Assembly (NCBI RefSeq): GCF_035593345.1
Contig: NZ_CP141606.1
Span: forward strand, 1,922,001-1,986,000
Reading direction: 5' to 3'
DNA from: Lelliottia sp. JS-SCA-14
GTDB taxonomy: Bacteria; Pseudomonadota; Gammaproteobacteria; Enterobacterales; Enterobacteriaceae
Length of the DNA: 64,000 nucleotides
The notes beneath the pieces are model-generated. The model did not search any database. It saw nothing but the letters and a program-made list of their open reading frames with translations, and had not been told where the DNA came from. The position numbers and the translations under genes are program-made. Positions 36,282-46,482 of this stretch are shown here, in pieces (the stretch's first letter is position 1; the number at the start of each line of letters is the position of its first letter).

Positions 36282-37343
36282 TCATTTTTCGCCCTTGTCG
36301 GCGGCAATGGCCGGAATTTCCACGTCAAAAATGAGATGTAAATGGGCGGGGATCTCCGGGTCGTTATTCACACCATTCATCAATTTACGCTGTAGCGGGA
36401 TCACTTCATCTTTGCGATAGGTCGTTCGGGCGGTTTCCGGGTTGCCCATTACCGCGCCGTTGGTCGGGATGATGCCTGCCAGCCCAGCGGGGAAGCGGTG
36501 AGCCGTAAAGATATCCTGCGCAGTGATCCCTTTGATATTGGCAAACTCATCTTTGGCGCTGACCTCCCCCACGGGCAGGATTTTGACCCCTTCCGGGTCG
36601 CCCTTCGGGATATTGATAAACATATTGCGGAAGTTGCCCAGGCCTTTGGACTGCGCAATCTTGTCTTTAATTTCGTTTTCCATTTCCAGCGTAAGGTTTG
36701 GATCACTGGTGTACAGAATAAAGCCCATATGCGCCCCGTTGTTGTAGTAACGGCGTCGAAAAATAGTGGCTTCGCTATTGAGTAAGACGGAATGAATCCC
36801 GCCGATATAATCAGGCAATCCATAAACCTGCTGGCGCGGGTCATACATTTTGAAAAAGACGATATCTTCCGGCTCATAAATCAGCGCGGGCCCCTCCTGG
36901 AGAATGGCGAACGTCCCGTCCTTCCGGCAGCGGAGATAAAGCGACGGCAGCGGCAGCAGGTCGATCACCTCCCCGAAGACGTTACGAATTTTCAGGATAG
37001 CGACGTCGCCAAACAGCAGGTAATCAAAGATCGCTTGTTCGACCTGGTCCGGCGACAGGCCGCCTCTGATATAGCCACCGGCAACCATATTGCGCCGCGC
37101 GTAAAGCACGCCACCGTGCTGGCCGTTCAGGTTTGGCAACTGAGCCAGCGCCAGGCGGTCAATCGGGAGCCGCCAGTGGTCATATTCATTGTCATACCAG
37201 ATATTGTGGTAATCGGTGCCGGTCGTCAGGATGGGTTCTGGTTCGCCGAAAGTGATCACGCTGCCGCGCCCAGGCGTGAACACTTTCGCATTACTGCCCG
37301 TTTTTGCCATGAATTTTTTAGCTTTCTCTCGTTTGGTTGTCAT
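36282..37343 (-). CDS. Phage portal protein (P2 Q)
   Basis: A 353-residue portal protein of the P2 Q / PBSX type: ARRNMVAGGYIRGGLSPDQV, DLLPLPSLYLRCRKDG, YDPRQQVYGLPDYIGGI and FRNMFINIPKGDPEGVKILP are characteristic. It forms the ring through which DNA enters the capsid. Its ATG overlaps the terminase stop (ATGA). Length is normal, so the gene looks intact although no capsid gene is left. Confidence 0.93.
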   Translation of the reverse strand: MTTKREKAKKFMAKTGSNAKVFTPGRGSVITFGEPEPILTTGTDYHNIWYDNEYDHWRLPIDRLALAQLPNLNGQHGGVLYARRNMVAGGYIRGGLSPDQVEQAIFDYLLFGDVAILKIRNVFGEVIDLLPLPSLYLRCRKDGTFAILQEGPALIYEPEDIVFFKMYDPRQQVYGLPDYIGGIHSVLLNSEATIFRRRYYNNGAHMGFILYTSDPNLTLEMENEIKDKIAQSKGLGNFRNMFINIPKGDPEGVKILPVGEVSAKDEFANIKGITAQDIFTAHRFPAGLAGIIPTNGAVMGNPETARTTYRKDEVIPLQRKLMNGVNNDPEIPAHLHLIFDVEIPAIAADKGEK

Positions 37344-39151
37344 GCTGCTTTCCCAAAAGCCCAGGTCGATGGGCGGTCATATTCGTGATCGATAGGTTCG
37401 TTGATAACGGCGTGCGAGATAGCGAAGAAAACATCCGCGTGGCCGGTTGCGTCTGAGCGTTCGGCGACGAACGTCAGGGCGTTGCCGCTGTTAGTCGTGG
37501 TGCGCCGGATAGCCATAAATGACGCCGGAATTTCGACGCGCTCTTTGTTCGTTTCATCAATGGCGTCTTTCGCCCATTCAATGCGTTTGCGTTCGACGAC
37601 GTCGATCATCTTCATAACCAGACGGTTTTTGCTTTCAACGCTGTAAAGGATTGCGTGGGCCTCGCGTGGCGCAAACTTGCTGACCAGGTCATAAACTCCC
37701 TTCCCGATGCCGGTTGTATCGATCCCGATATAGGTGATATTGAAGCGGCGCATCAGTTGCCTGATCTGGTCGGCCTGCCAGCTAAAATTAAATCCCTGCC
37801 ATTGCCAGCAGGCCAGCACGCGGAAGCGTTCCCCGTCGTGGACAGGCGGCGCGATAATCACAAAGGTGGAGTTGTCACCAGAGCGCGACGGGTCGAACCC
37901 TGCCCAGACCTCGCGGTTTCCAAATGGTCGCGCTGCGGTTAAATCAAAGTCACCCCATGTCGCGCGGTCCACTTCGCAGCCAACAAGCGCGGAGAACTTG
38001 AACACCGCGTCTTTGCTGTCAACAAACTGGCACATGTAAAGCATGGCGAACGCGGTCGGGTTGTACTTGTTCCGCAGGCGTTCAATATCGACGAGCGCCC
38101 CCAGCCCGCCTTTAATGGCATCTTCCATCGTGATGACGTAGCGCCAGATCCCATCCGGGCAGATAATCCCCTGGCACATGGCGGCGTCTTTCGGGAACTC
38201 AATACCTTTGCGCTTCGCGTCGTCGCCGCGCCATTCGTCACCGGTCCAGACCGGGTAAGCCTGATGCGTTTTCGCGCTGGGCGTCGAAAAGTAGGTTGTG
38301 CGGTACTTGTTATGCGTCGCCATTGCGCTGGCAACTTCATGCAGGCGCGTGAATTTCGGGATCCAGAAAACTTCATCGCCATACAGGTGGCCGTTGAAGC
38401 CCTGCGCGGTGCTGGCGTTCGTGGAGAGAAAGCGCAGGATTGCGCCGTTGCTGAGGCGGATATTTTTGCCGGTAAGCGTGACGCCGAAATGGTTCTGCGC
38501 AATCTGGACGATGTATTCGCGGAAAATTTCCGACTGGGCGCGGGAGGCGGAGAAGAAAACCTGATTCTCACCGCTGACGACAGCGTCTTCGAATGCTTCC
38601 CAGGCAAAATAGTAAGTCATGCCGACTTGTCGGCTTTTCAGGATAAAGCGCCAGTCTTCATCTTTGTGATCGCGACAATGCAGCTGGTAATCGAAAAGAT
38701 GTTCCCGCGCCCAGGTATCGAGCATTTCAGGCGTGATGCCGGAAACATCGTTTTTCTTATACCGGCGTTTTCCTTCCCCGGCTTCGCCGCCGTTCCCGCC
38801 CAGGCTGTAGCTGTCACCGTCACAGGCCGCTTTTTTAGTCTGAATTTCTGCCAGCTTTTCGGCGTGTTTGTTGCGCTGCGCCATGAGTTTGACGTGGTGA
38901 GCGACCAGGTCACGTAGTTCTTCCAGTTCCAGCGCGGTTTTTTTATCACGGTTAGTCAGCCGGTCGATGCGGCGGGCGATAACATTTTCGACCGATTCAG
39001 CGGGCAGCAGTGATCCCCACTCGCCGACGTCAGCCCAGTGGTAAATAGTGCGCGGGGGAATATTCAATTCCTGCGCGATGTCTTTCGGCGACCAGCTTTT
39101 AATATAAAGTGTGCGGGCCGCGTCTTTTAATTCATCGGAATATTTAGCCAT
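37340..39151 (-). CDS. Terminase ATPase subunit (P2 P)
   Basis: A 603-residue large terminase-like protein: N-terminal helix-turn-helix (SWSPKDIAQELNIPPRTIYHWADV), an ATPase core with LKSRQVGMTYYFAWEAFEDA as a Walker-like segment, and a nuclease region with WAGFDPSRSGDNSTFVII and GIDTTGIGKGVYDL. It packages DNA into proheads. Full length and open. Transcribed leftward from a divergent region shared with the O fusion. Confidence 0.92.
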   Translation of the reverse strand: MAKYSDELKDAARTLYIKSWSPKDIAQELNIPPRTIYHWADVGEWGSLLPAESVENVIARRIDRLTNRDKKTALELEELRDLVAHHVKLMAQRNKHAEKLAEIQTKKAACDGDSYSLGGNGGEAGEGKRRYKKNDVSGITPEMLDTWAREHLFDYQLHCRDHKDEDWRFILKSRQVGMTYYFAWEAFEDAVVSGENQVFFSASRAQSEIFREYIVQIAQNHFGVTLTGKNIRLSNGAILRFLSTNASTAQGFNGHLYGDEVFWIPKFTRLHEVASAMATHNKYRTTYFSTPSAKTHQAYPVWTGDEWRGDDAKRKGIEFPKDAAMCQGIICPDGIWRYVITMEDAIKGGLGALVDIERLRNKYNPTAFAMLYMCQFVDSKDAVFKFSALVGCEVDRATWGDFDLTAARPFGNREVWAGFDPSRSGDNSTFVIIAPPVHDGERFRVLACWQWQGFNFSWQADQIRQLMRRFNITYIGIDTTGIGKGVYDLVSKFAPREAHAILYSVESKNRLVMKMIDVVERKRIEWAKDAIDETNKERVEIPASFMAIRRTTTNSGNALTFVAERSDATGHADVFFAISHAVINEPIDHEYDRPSTWAFGKAA

Positions 39152-39328
39152 AGGGCTATTATGACGGGATTATTTGACCAGATTGATAATTAAATTTCGG
39201 CAATAGGTGGTTAACCCTTTATAACCGAACGCATCAGAAATAAAGCGGGTGCGCCGTTTTATTTAATTGGCAATACTGACCACCACGAACGAATTATCGT
39301 TATTTAAATTCATCAACGAAGGTTAGTT

Positions 39329-40918
39329 ATGCCGCAATCTCATTACCGCACCGATTGGTTATGTATTGCCACGTCTGGACAGGCCGTGGACGGTCGCACC
39401 ATTGAACCGCAATGGTTGATTGATGCGGCAGAAACCTACACCCGCAAAACCTACACGGCCATGATTTGGCCGCACCATCCGCAATACGATATCGGCGAAC
39501 GTGAATTCACCTGCAACCTGGGCGAAGTGGACGCGCTGAAAGTTGAAACGGAAGGTGATGTCACCAAACTTTATGCCCAGTTAATTCCGAATCAATTTTT
39601 AATTGATGCGAATCGCATGGGACAAAAGCTTTTTACGTCTGCTGAATTTGTCACTGACTTTGCAGGCAGTGGTCGTGAATATCTTTTCGGGCTGGCTGTT
39701 ACCGATATTCCGGCAAGTCTGGGAACGGAAAAACTTAAATTCGTTTTGGCTGGCGAAGAAAAAGACGCGGAGCGCGGAAGCCTCGAAACGTTCAGCCTGG
39801 GAAAATTGCAGACGAGCCAGGCCGATAAAAAAGATTCTTTCTGGTCGAAATTATTTTCGACTCGTAAAGAGTTTACGCCAACACCAGAACCTAACACCGA
39901 TAAGCCCAACGAGGGCGAGGAAGAGAAGATGGAAGAGTTAAAAGCCCTTATCCAGCAGTTGCTGGAATTAGCGAAAGGCGGCAAAGACGCTGCCAGCGGT
40001 GACGCGGACGGCGTTGATACGCCGGAACAGGCCGCCGAAGAAGTGGCTGCTGTTGCAGACCAGATCGCCGAGGCCGCCGCCGAAGTGGCCGACCTTGCCG
40101 AGGAAGTGGCAGAGAACCCGGAAGACGAAGTCAAAGCGGCAGAGTTCAGCGTGGCAAAAGCCAACCTGGCTAAAGCCATGAAAGCCTTCAACGTGACCCC
40201 GGATAAACGCCAGCGTGGCCGCAGTCGCCGCCGTGAGTTTTCCACGCGCCGCCAGCCTGCTGGTAATCAGATTGGCGAGCAGTTACAGCAACAGCGTGAC
40301 GGCGTATCACAGCGCGTGACGGTGGCCGGAGACTGGGAGCGACAGACTGACCAGGCGATCCGCGAAAATTCAATGACGCGAATTATCACCGCCGATGATG
40401 AAAAGCGCACGCTGGTTGCCCGTGAAACCACCGTACAGGCTACTGATAAAACCACCGTGCTGGGAACTGCCACACTTCTGGCCGGTGCAGTGGTCCATAT
40501 CAGCGAGGGAGATTACAGCGTGGGCACATCCGGCAATCTGACGATGTCCTGCGGGAAGGACAATTCTGTCAATGTTGGCCAGAACGTAAAACGGGAGGTC
40601 GGCGGCAAACTGGACGACAGCATCAAAGGTAATGCCGAAATGACAGTCGGCGGATCCCTGACGGAGAAAATCACCGGCATTCGCAAAAGCGTGGCGGCTG
40701 CGCAGCAGCTGATCGCGCCGGTCGTCAAACTGGGCAGCGAGGAAATCAACGTCCTGACGTTGTTAACTGATACGCTGGACGTGGTGAACGAGCTGGCGAA
40801 AGTGTGTGCCTCCCACACTCACCCAAGCGTAGGGACGAGTAGCCAGGCAGCACAGTTCACCAGCGCGGCAGAAAAAACCACCACGTTAAAAGCTAAATAC
40901 AGCCCACTGATCGCCTGA
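39329..40918 (+). pseudogene. Capsid scaffold O fused to a late tail-spike-like segment (deletion joint)
   Basis: Residues 1 to about 285 are the P2 O scaffold-protease (HYRTDWLCIATSGQAVDGRTI, PHHPQYDIGEREFTCNLGEV, then the acidic coiled tail). From about 295-345 onward the sequence changes to a different late protein: MTRIITADDEKRTLVARETT, then glycine/valine beta-prism repeats (NLTMSCGKDNSVNVGQNVKR) and KVCASHTHPSVGTSSQ, typical of spike or VgrG-like tips. One frame runs through. It is best explained by an in-frame deletion that removed N, M, L, lysis and tail genes. The product, if made, would not serve either function. Confidence 0.82.
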
Positions 40919-40986
40919 CGGAAAGCAGGCGAAAACCAACACACCACCAGACGCCGCAGAACGCCCCACAGCACGCGCAAAAACAT

Positions 40987-41012
40987 AAGGCCGCTACCAT
41001 GCGGCCTTTTTT
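40987..41012 (+). terminator. Terminator after the O fusion
   Basis: AAGGCCGC / GCGGCCTT (40987-40994, 41001-41008) with a 6-nt loop, then TTTT. It lies about 70 bp after the stop. Confidence 0.9.
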
Positions 41013-41567
41013 GCGTTCGTACAACCATGCCCCAGAGACGAAGCGACAGAGCGAAGACGGAAGCGGATCCGAGACGGAAACGGCGCTACACCGCACCCGC
41101 CTGCACGATTTGGATCATAAAAATTTTGCAAAAGAAATTTTGCGCAAAGCTACCCGCCAGACCGCGCCGCTGCTGGGCTTCTGCGATCTGCTGGCCTTTG
41201 CACAACGCGCAAGGATTTGCAGCGCTTCGCAAAATTCACAGCGCTGTCAGCGGCTAACCTTTTGGTTAACATGATGTTTTTAAAAGGATCGTTACACTTT
41301 CCGTCACGATCAAATGCGCGCGGCGGTAGTCAGGGAATTTTCATAGTGACGATTGCGAAGCCTTAAGCGGCAAGGGCTGGCGGTCTGCTGGCTTGTATTT
41401 GGATTTTGCAAAATGCTGCGCAACTGATTCGAAAAAAGATCTGTAATGGCTGTGAGTTTAATTACTAATTTAATGATTTTGAAAGGGGTAGGGTGGGGTG
41501 TTGAATGATTACGCGTGGACAATCCGTGGACTGTAGTTGAGTAATGCTTAATAAATTCAGTGAGTTA
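41013..41567. other. Prophage right-end non-coding stretch
   Basis: 555 bp without a convincing gene. The first part (41025-41270) is GC-rich with many short direct motifs (GCAAAATT, TTTTGC and similar); the last part is AT-rich and holds two GTGGAC motifs 11 bp apart (41515-41520, 41526-41531), candidate integrase arm sites. It is probably the phage attP arm plus relics of deleted late genes. Confidence 0.55.
41515..41531. promoter_or_regulatory. Tandem candidate integrase arm-type sites (right)
   Basis: CGTGGACAATCCGTGGACTG contains two GTGGAC cores exactly 11 bp apart, about one helical turn, 37 bp from the core repeat. They match the motif near the left end (25614). Assignment as arm sites is inference. 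Confidence 0.45.
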
Positions 41568-41592
41568 AAGCATAAAAAAAGGCGACCGAGGT
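41568..41592. repeat. Prophage attachment site, right copy
   Basis: Identical over 25 bp to 25482-25506. Here the core continues into CGCCTTTTT, completing the gapA terminator, so integration preserved the terminator of this essential gene. Confidence 0.9.
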
Positions 41593-41601
41593 CGCCTTTT
41601 T
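41574..41601 (-). terminator. gapA terminator (overlaps the attachment core)
   Basis: GGCGAC / GTCGCC (41581-41586, 41591-41596) with loop CGAG, flanked by seven A and five T. On the minus strand it lies 22 bp after the gapA stop. Confidence 0.92.
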
Positions 41602-41622
41602 GGATCAGTGTCTCATCTCAAC

Positions 41623-42958
<1,336 letters not shown>

Positions 42959-43372
42959 ATGTCGAATCAACGTAACCCTGACGAACTCAAAAAAAATCTA
43001 ACAGAAATGCAGTTCTACGTGACGCAGAACCACGGGACTGAACCCCCATTCACCGGGCGTTTGCTGCACAATAAGCGCGATGGCGTGTACCACTGTCTGG
43101 TGTGCGATGCCCCGCTGTTCAATTCGCAATCAAAATACGATTCTGGCTGCGGCTGGCCGAGCTTCTATGAGCCCGTCAGCGATGAGGCTATCCGCTATTT
43201 AACCGACTCGTCACACGGTATGCAGCGCACAGAAATTCGCTGCGGAAACTGCGATGCTCATCTCGGACACGTATTCCCGGATGGCCCGCAGCCAACGGGG
43301 GAACGCTTCTGCGTCAATTCGGCGTCGATGAGCTTCTCCGATGATGAAAATGGCGACCAGACGAAAGGTTGA
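42959..43372 (+). CDS. msrB: Methionine-(R)-sulfoxide reductase MsrB
   Basis: Repairs R-methionine sulfoxide in proteins. The 137-residue protein shows two zinc-binding C-x2-C pairs (CLVCDAPLF and [10 protein letters not shown]), the [13 protein letters not shown] signature and the catalytic Cys in [13 protein letters not shown]. It is divergent from gapA, as in E. coli, and is followed by yeaC after 41 bp. Confidence 0.96.
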   Translation: MSNQRNPDELKKNLTEMQFYVTQNHGTEPPFTGRLLHNKRDGVYHCLVCDAPLFNSQSKYDSGCGWPSFYEPVSDEAIRYLTDSSHGMQRTEIRCGNCDAHLGHVFPDGPQPTGERFCVNSASMSFSDDENGDQTKG

Positions 43373-43413
43373 AAAACCGATTCAGCAAATTATTCCATCA
43401 CAGCGGATTTCTG

Positions 43414-43686
43414 ATGAATATTGATGACATGATTAGCAGCATGACGCCGGAAGTGTATCAGCGCCTGGTAACAGCCGTAGAGCTGGGAAAATGGCCTGAT
43501 GGCGTGGCGCTGACGGCAGAGCAAAAAGAGAACAGTCTTCAACTGGTGATGTTGTGGCAGGCGCGCAATAACAGCGAAGCGCAGCACATGACTATCGACA
43601 CTCAGGGGCAGATGGTGATGAAGAGTAAGCGCGAGCTGAAAGAAGATTTTGGCATCACGCCAAAACCCATCGCCACGTTCAAGTAA
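43414..43686 (+). CDS. yeaC: DUF1315 family protein YeaC
   Basis: A 90-residue protein (MNIDDMISSMTPEVYQRLVT ... DFGITPKPIATFK) of unknown function, close to E. coli YeaC in length and sequence. The ATG at 43414 is chosen since upstream in-frame codons belong to the end of the msrB region. Probably co-transcribed with msrB. A REP-containing repeat follows. Confidence 0.9.
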   Translation: MNIDDMISSMTPEVYQRLVTAVELGKWPDGVALTAEQKENSLQLVMLWQARNNSEAQHMTIDTQGQMVMKSKRELKEDFGITPKPIATFK

Positions 43687-43706
43687 CCGAAAGCGTAACC
43701 TAAACC

Positions 43707-43795
43707 GTAGGCCGGGTAAGGCGAAGCCGCCACCCGGCATAAAACGGCTGAGCGGCCTGATGCCCTCACCCTAACCCTCTCCCACAGGGAGAGGG
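43707..43795. repeat. REP unit and CCCTCACCCTAACCC-type repeat
   Basis: A REP unit GTAGGCCGGGTAAGGCGAAG... (43707-43739) followed by a hairpin repeat CCTCTCCC-ACA-GGGAGAGG (about 43777-43795). Both lie between the convergent yeaC and chitinase genes. The REP unit is almost identical to the one at 53906-53938. Confidence 0.8.
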
Positions 43796-43808
43796 AACAA
43801 AACAGCAT

Positions 43809-45065
43809 TTACTTCTGTTTAATATCCAACGACTTAGCCAACTGCTTCGCCAGCTGGTTGTGATCGTCCGCGCCATACTCCCAGAACATCGCGCCGCCCA
43901 GACCTTTCTCTTTGATGTACTGCGCCTTTAGGTCGACCGAACGCGGGTTCTCATACGACAGCGCAAACAACTCTTTGCCCTCCGCCGATTTGATCGACAG
44001 CCACGGCACTTTCGCCTGGTCATCCCAGTGCTCGGTAAAGCGCTTCTCTGGATCGTTAATCAGCTTGCTGACGATATCGTTGTACTTCACATAGGTGTCT
44101 TTGGTGAGGTCATACCCCAGCGCTTTGAACATCCCGATCTCTTTTGCGCCGAAGTACGGCTGCGTCACCGGGTTTTTCTCGGCGTCGGCTTTGGTCCAGT
44201 CGATGCCCGGCTCAACGCTGCGTTTCGGGACGCGCCCATAAAAACCGATCCCCAGGTTCACCTGCTCAGGTTTGAGCCCGGCGGCAAGATAGTTGTTCAC
44301 CACAAAATCAGCGCTGTACTTGTCCGCCGCGGCCACCGTCGGCCACTTCGTGGAGTCGTACAGCTTCGAGTTAAAATACTGCGTGCCGTAGGCCATATCG
44401 TAGGTCATCAGGTTGATGTAGTTCAGATACGGCGCGATCGCTTTCACATCGACCCAGCTCTTCGGGCTCTCCGCATTCGCGCCCAGCGCCACGGTGACGA
44501 GTTTTTCTTTCGGCAGCGTTTCGCGGATCTCTTTCAGCAGAGCGGTAAAGTTGTCTTTATCCGCGGGCTGTTTATCCACGAGTCCCCACGCGCCGTTCAC
44601 CGGGTACTCCCAGTCGAGATCGATGCCATCCAGACCGTAGGTGTTGACGATATCCTGCACCGAGCGAATAAACACGGCGCGGCTCTCTTTGCTATCCGCC
44701 GCACCGGAGAATCCGCGCGCGCCCCAGCCGCCGACCGAAAGCAGGACTTTCAGCTGCGGGTTTTGCTTACGCAGTTCAGGGATCTTATGCAGGTCAGCCA
44801 TCACTTTCGGCGACAGCCAGATTTGGTGGAGCTTACTGGCATCTTTCAGCGCGGCGTTGGTTTCACCGGCTTCGTTGTTGTAGATAAGACCAAACGAGTA
44901 GTTGAGATGGGTAATCTGGCGCACGTCCAGCTTATCGATATCACCGCCAGGGCCAGCAGTGACATCGCCGCCACCGTTGAAGTAGCCGACGGACATCAAA
45001 TCAGCAGCGAAAAGGTATGGCGCGCAGAGCAGGGGTAATGCTGCCATCACAGGCAATAGCTTCAT
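43809..45065 (-). CDS. Secreted GH18 chitinase
   Basis: A 418-residue glycoside hydrolase 18 enzyme with signal peptide (MKLLPVMAALPLLCAPYLFA). The catalytic motif DGIDLDWEYP (D-x-x-D-x-D-x-E) is complete; LLSVGGWGARGFS and INLMTYDMAYGTQYF are the other family motifs, and WEYGADDH closes the barrel. It hydrolyses beta-1,4-GlcNAc chains. It has no separate chitin-binding domain. E. coli K-12 lacks a gene here between yeaC and pncA, so it is a lineage-specific insertion, similar to Salmonella ChiA. Confidence 0.92.
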   Translation of the reverse strand: MKLLPVMAALPLLCAPYLFAADLMSVGYFNGGGDVTAGPGGDIDKLDVRQITHLNYSFGLIYNNEAGETNAALKDASKLHQIWLSPKVMADLHKIPELRKQNPQLKVLLSVGGWGARGFSGAADSKESRAVFIRSVQDIVNTYGLDGIDLDWEYPVNGAWGLVDKQPADKDNFTALLKEIRETLPKEKLVTVALGANAESPKSWVDVKAIAPYLNYINLMTYDMAYGTQYFNSKLYDSTKWPTVAAADKYSADFVVNNYLAAGLKPEQVNLGIGFYGRVPKRSVEPGIDWTKADAEKNPVTQPYFGAKEIGMFKALGYDLTKDTYVKYNDIVSKLINDPEKRFTEHWDDQAKVPWLSIKSAEGKELFALSYENPRSVDLKAQYIKEKGLGGAMFWEYGADDHNQLAKQLAKSLDIKQK

Positions 45066-45322
45066 AACGTATCCTCTTTGACTTAAAAAAAGTAAGCCAC
45101 ATCAGGGATGTGACAAAAAACAGCCCATTGAGGATAGCAGTGCCGCTTCGCTGAAACTGCGAGAGAGGTTGAATTTTTGTTATGCCGGGAACAAATGACT
45201 GTTAACAGCATGAAGGACAAGCCATAAGTGTCCGGAATCGGAAATGGTTACCCTAAAGCCTTAGTGTAGAGTATTGCGACCGCTTTTTAATGTATATGTA
45301 TTTAATTCAACACAGGGATAGT

Positions 45323-45694
45323 ATGAATCGATTTATTAATTGCCTGGCAGCTTCGTTCAGAATATTTAAAAAATGGATATCGGGTGATTATTCATTGGTA
45401 ATGACGTATTGGGTTACAGGCGTTATACCTCAGGTTGTTATCGCCATCAGCATTTATTCATTCATTATTAACGTCATAGGGCAGTCAACAGATCCCTCGG
45501 CGTTGATGCGCCCGTTTTTGACCCTTGCGGCTTTTGCATTAATTTATACCCTCTGCTCCTATATCGCTATTGTATGCAGTGCAGTCAAGTACTCTGGGCC
45601 CAAGGTATGGCGGATTCTGGCCATTCTGGTGGTGGTAAGGGGCTGTATAGAATTAGTTAAGACTGTCATATTTTTTATTCAGGAGTTAGTGTGA
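45323..45694 (+). CDS. Small inner-membrane protein, first of a tandem paralogous pair
   Basis: I do not recognise the family. A 123-residue membrane protein with three predicted helices (WVTGVIPQVVIAISIYSFII, LMRPFLTLAAFALIYTLCSYIAI, ILAILVVVRGCIELVKTVIFF). It shares the pattern W-x-TGVIP ... AxKYxGxxxWR with the next gene. I use the ATG at 45323 behind CAGGGATA; a longer in-frame start at 45290 is possible. Its stop overlaps the next start codon. Confidence 0.65.
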   Translation: MNRFINCLAASFRIFKKWISGDYSLVMTYWVTGVIPQVVIAISIYSFIINVIGQSTDPSALMRPFLTLAAFALIYTLCSYIAIVCSAVKYSGPKVWRILAILVVVRGCIELVKTVIFFIQELV

Positions 45695-46041
45695 ATAAAA
45701 ATTTTTTGCTACTAATTTCCCGCTGGATCAAAGGGGAGTGTCCGCTATGGGTTACTTGCTGGTTGACCGGTGTCATCCCTTATATGATGTTATTACAATT
45801 TCATCTGTCGATTCTGCATGTTTTTTTTGAACACACCATTCAGTTTCACACTGCTAACTTATTATTAAGAATAGATGAAGTGGTTTTTCTTATTTATATT
45901 CCAATATGTCTGGTGGCTATCGCGAATAACGCCATTAAGTACAAAGGATTTCATCTCTGGCGCTTTTTTACATTTCTGTTTTTTGCTAAAGGCTGCGAAA
46001 TCTATTTCAACTTTATTATGGGAAAATGGCCGCTCGGCTAA
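45691..46041 (+). CDS. Small inner-membrane protein, second of a tandem paralogous pair
   Basis: A 116-residue membrane protein: WLTGVIPYMMLLQFHLSILHV, VVFLIYIPICLVAIANNAIKYKGFHLWRF, FFAKGCEIYFNFIM. It is a divergent copy of the upstream protein. GTG start at 45691 overlaps the upstream stop (GTGTGA region), with AGGAG at good spacing, so translation is coupled. Low GC compared with flanks. Function unknown. Confidence 0.65.
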   Translation: MNKNFLLLISRWIKGECPLWVTCWLTGVIPYMMLLQFHLSILHVFFEHTIQFHTANLLLRIDEVVFLIYIPICLVAIANNAIKYKGFHLWRFFTFLFFAKGCEIYFNFIMGKWPLG

Positions 46042-46064
46042 GCCTGGGTGAAGTCGAAATGTGA

Positions 46065-46089
46065 GTCGGGCAAGGTTACCTTGCCCGGC
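46065..46089. terminator. Hairpin between convergent genes
   Basis: CGGGCAAGG-TTA-CCTTGCCCG (46067-46087), a perfect 9-bp stem. There is no long T run. It lies between the small membrane protein pair and yajD. Confidence 0.6.
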
Positions 46090-46102
46090 TAAGACCGTGC
46101 GA

Positions 46103-46447
46103 TTACTTCTTATCAATCATCGATTTGAGATTCGCAAACGGGTTATACGTGGCTTCCCCGACGCTCTTCTGCGCATCTTCACCTGCGACCACCGTTGAGC
46201 CGTACAGATCCGCTTCGGTGTATTTGGAGTGCTCATGGTCGTGACAGAACAGGCACAACATCTCCCAGTTGCTGCCGTCTTCCGGGTTGTTCGAGTGATC
46301 GTGATCGATGTGGTGCACCGTCAACTCACGCAGATTGGAATAGACAAACTCACGGCTGCAGCGACCGCACACCCACGGGAAAAGCTTCAGCGCTTTTTCG
46401 CGGTAACCGACTTCCAGCCGGGCATAGTTTTTAGGGATAAAAGCCAT
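46103..46447 (-). CDS. yajD: HNH nuclease-like protein YajD
   Basis: A 114-residue protein with an HNH motif (LTVHHIDHDHSNNPEDGSNWEMLC, split as ELTVHHIDHDH and GSNWEMLCLFCHDHEH) and zinc C-x2-C pairs (CGRC, CLFC). It is very close to E. coli YajD, whose substrate is unknown. In E. coli yajD lies at another chromosomal site, so its presence by pncA marks a rearrangement. Confidence 0.92.
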   Translation of the reverse strand: MAFIPKNYARLEVGYREKALKLFPWVCGRCSREFVYSNLRELTVHHIDHDHSNNPEDGSNWEMLCLFCHDHEHSKYTEADLYGSTVVAGEDAQKSVGEATYNPFANLKSMIDKK

Positions 46448-46482
46448 AACACTGGCACTCCTGAATGATATAAAAAATGCGT

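Larger units (their letters stand above)
25482..41592. mobile_element. Defective P2-family prophage in the gapA-yeaD gap
   Basis: A 16.1-kb insertion bounded by perfect 25-bp direct repeats (25482-25506 and 41568-41592). Order: FRG cargo, int, C, cox, fil-like, unknown, dam, unknown, A (nonsense), 933-aa cargo, ogr, Q, P, O-fusion. It follows the P2 plan, but capsid, tail, lysis and baseplate genes are missing; O is joined in frame to a late tail-type segment, indicating a deletion of the order of half the phage genome. It cannot build particles alone. Its control genes and both cargo genes look intact. Confidence 0.92.

Noticed and set aside
44028..45038. 336-codon frame antisense to the chitinase gene
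   Set aside because: Codon-bias shadow of the GH18 gene; no homology-like pattern.
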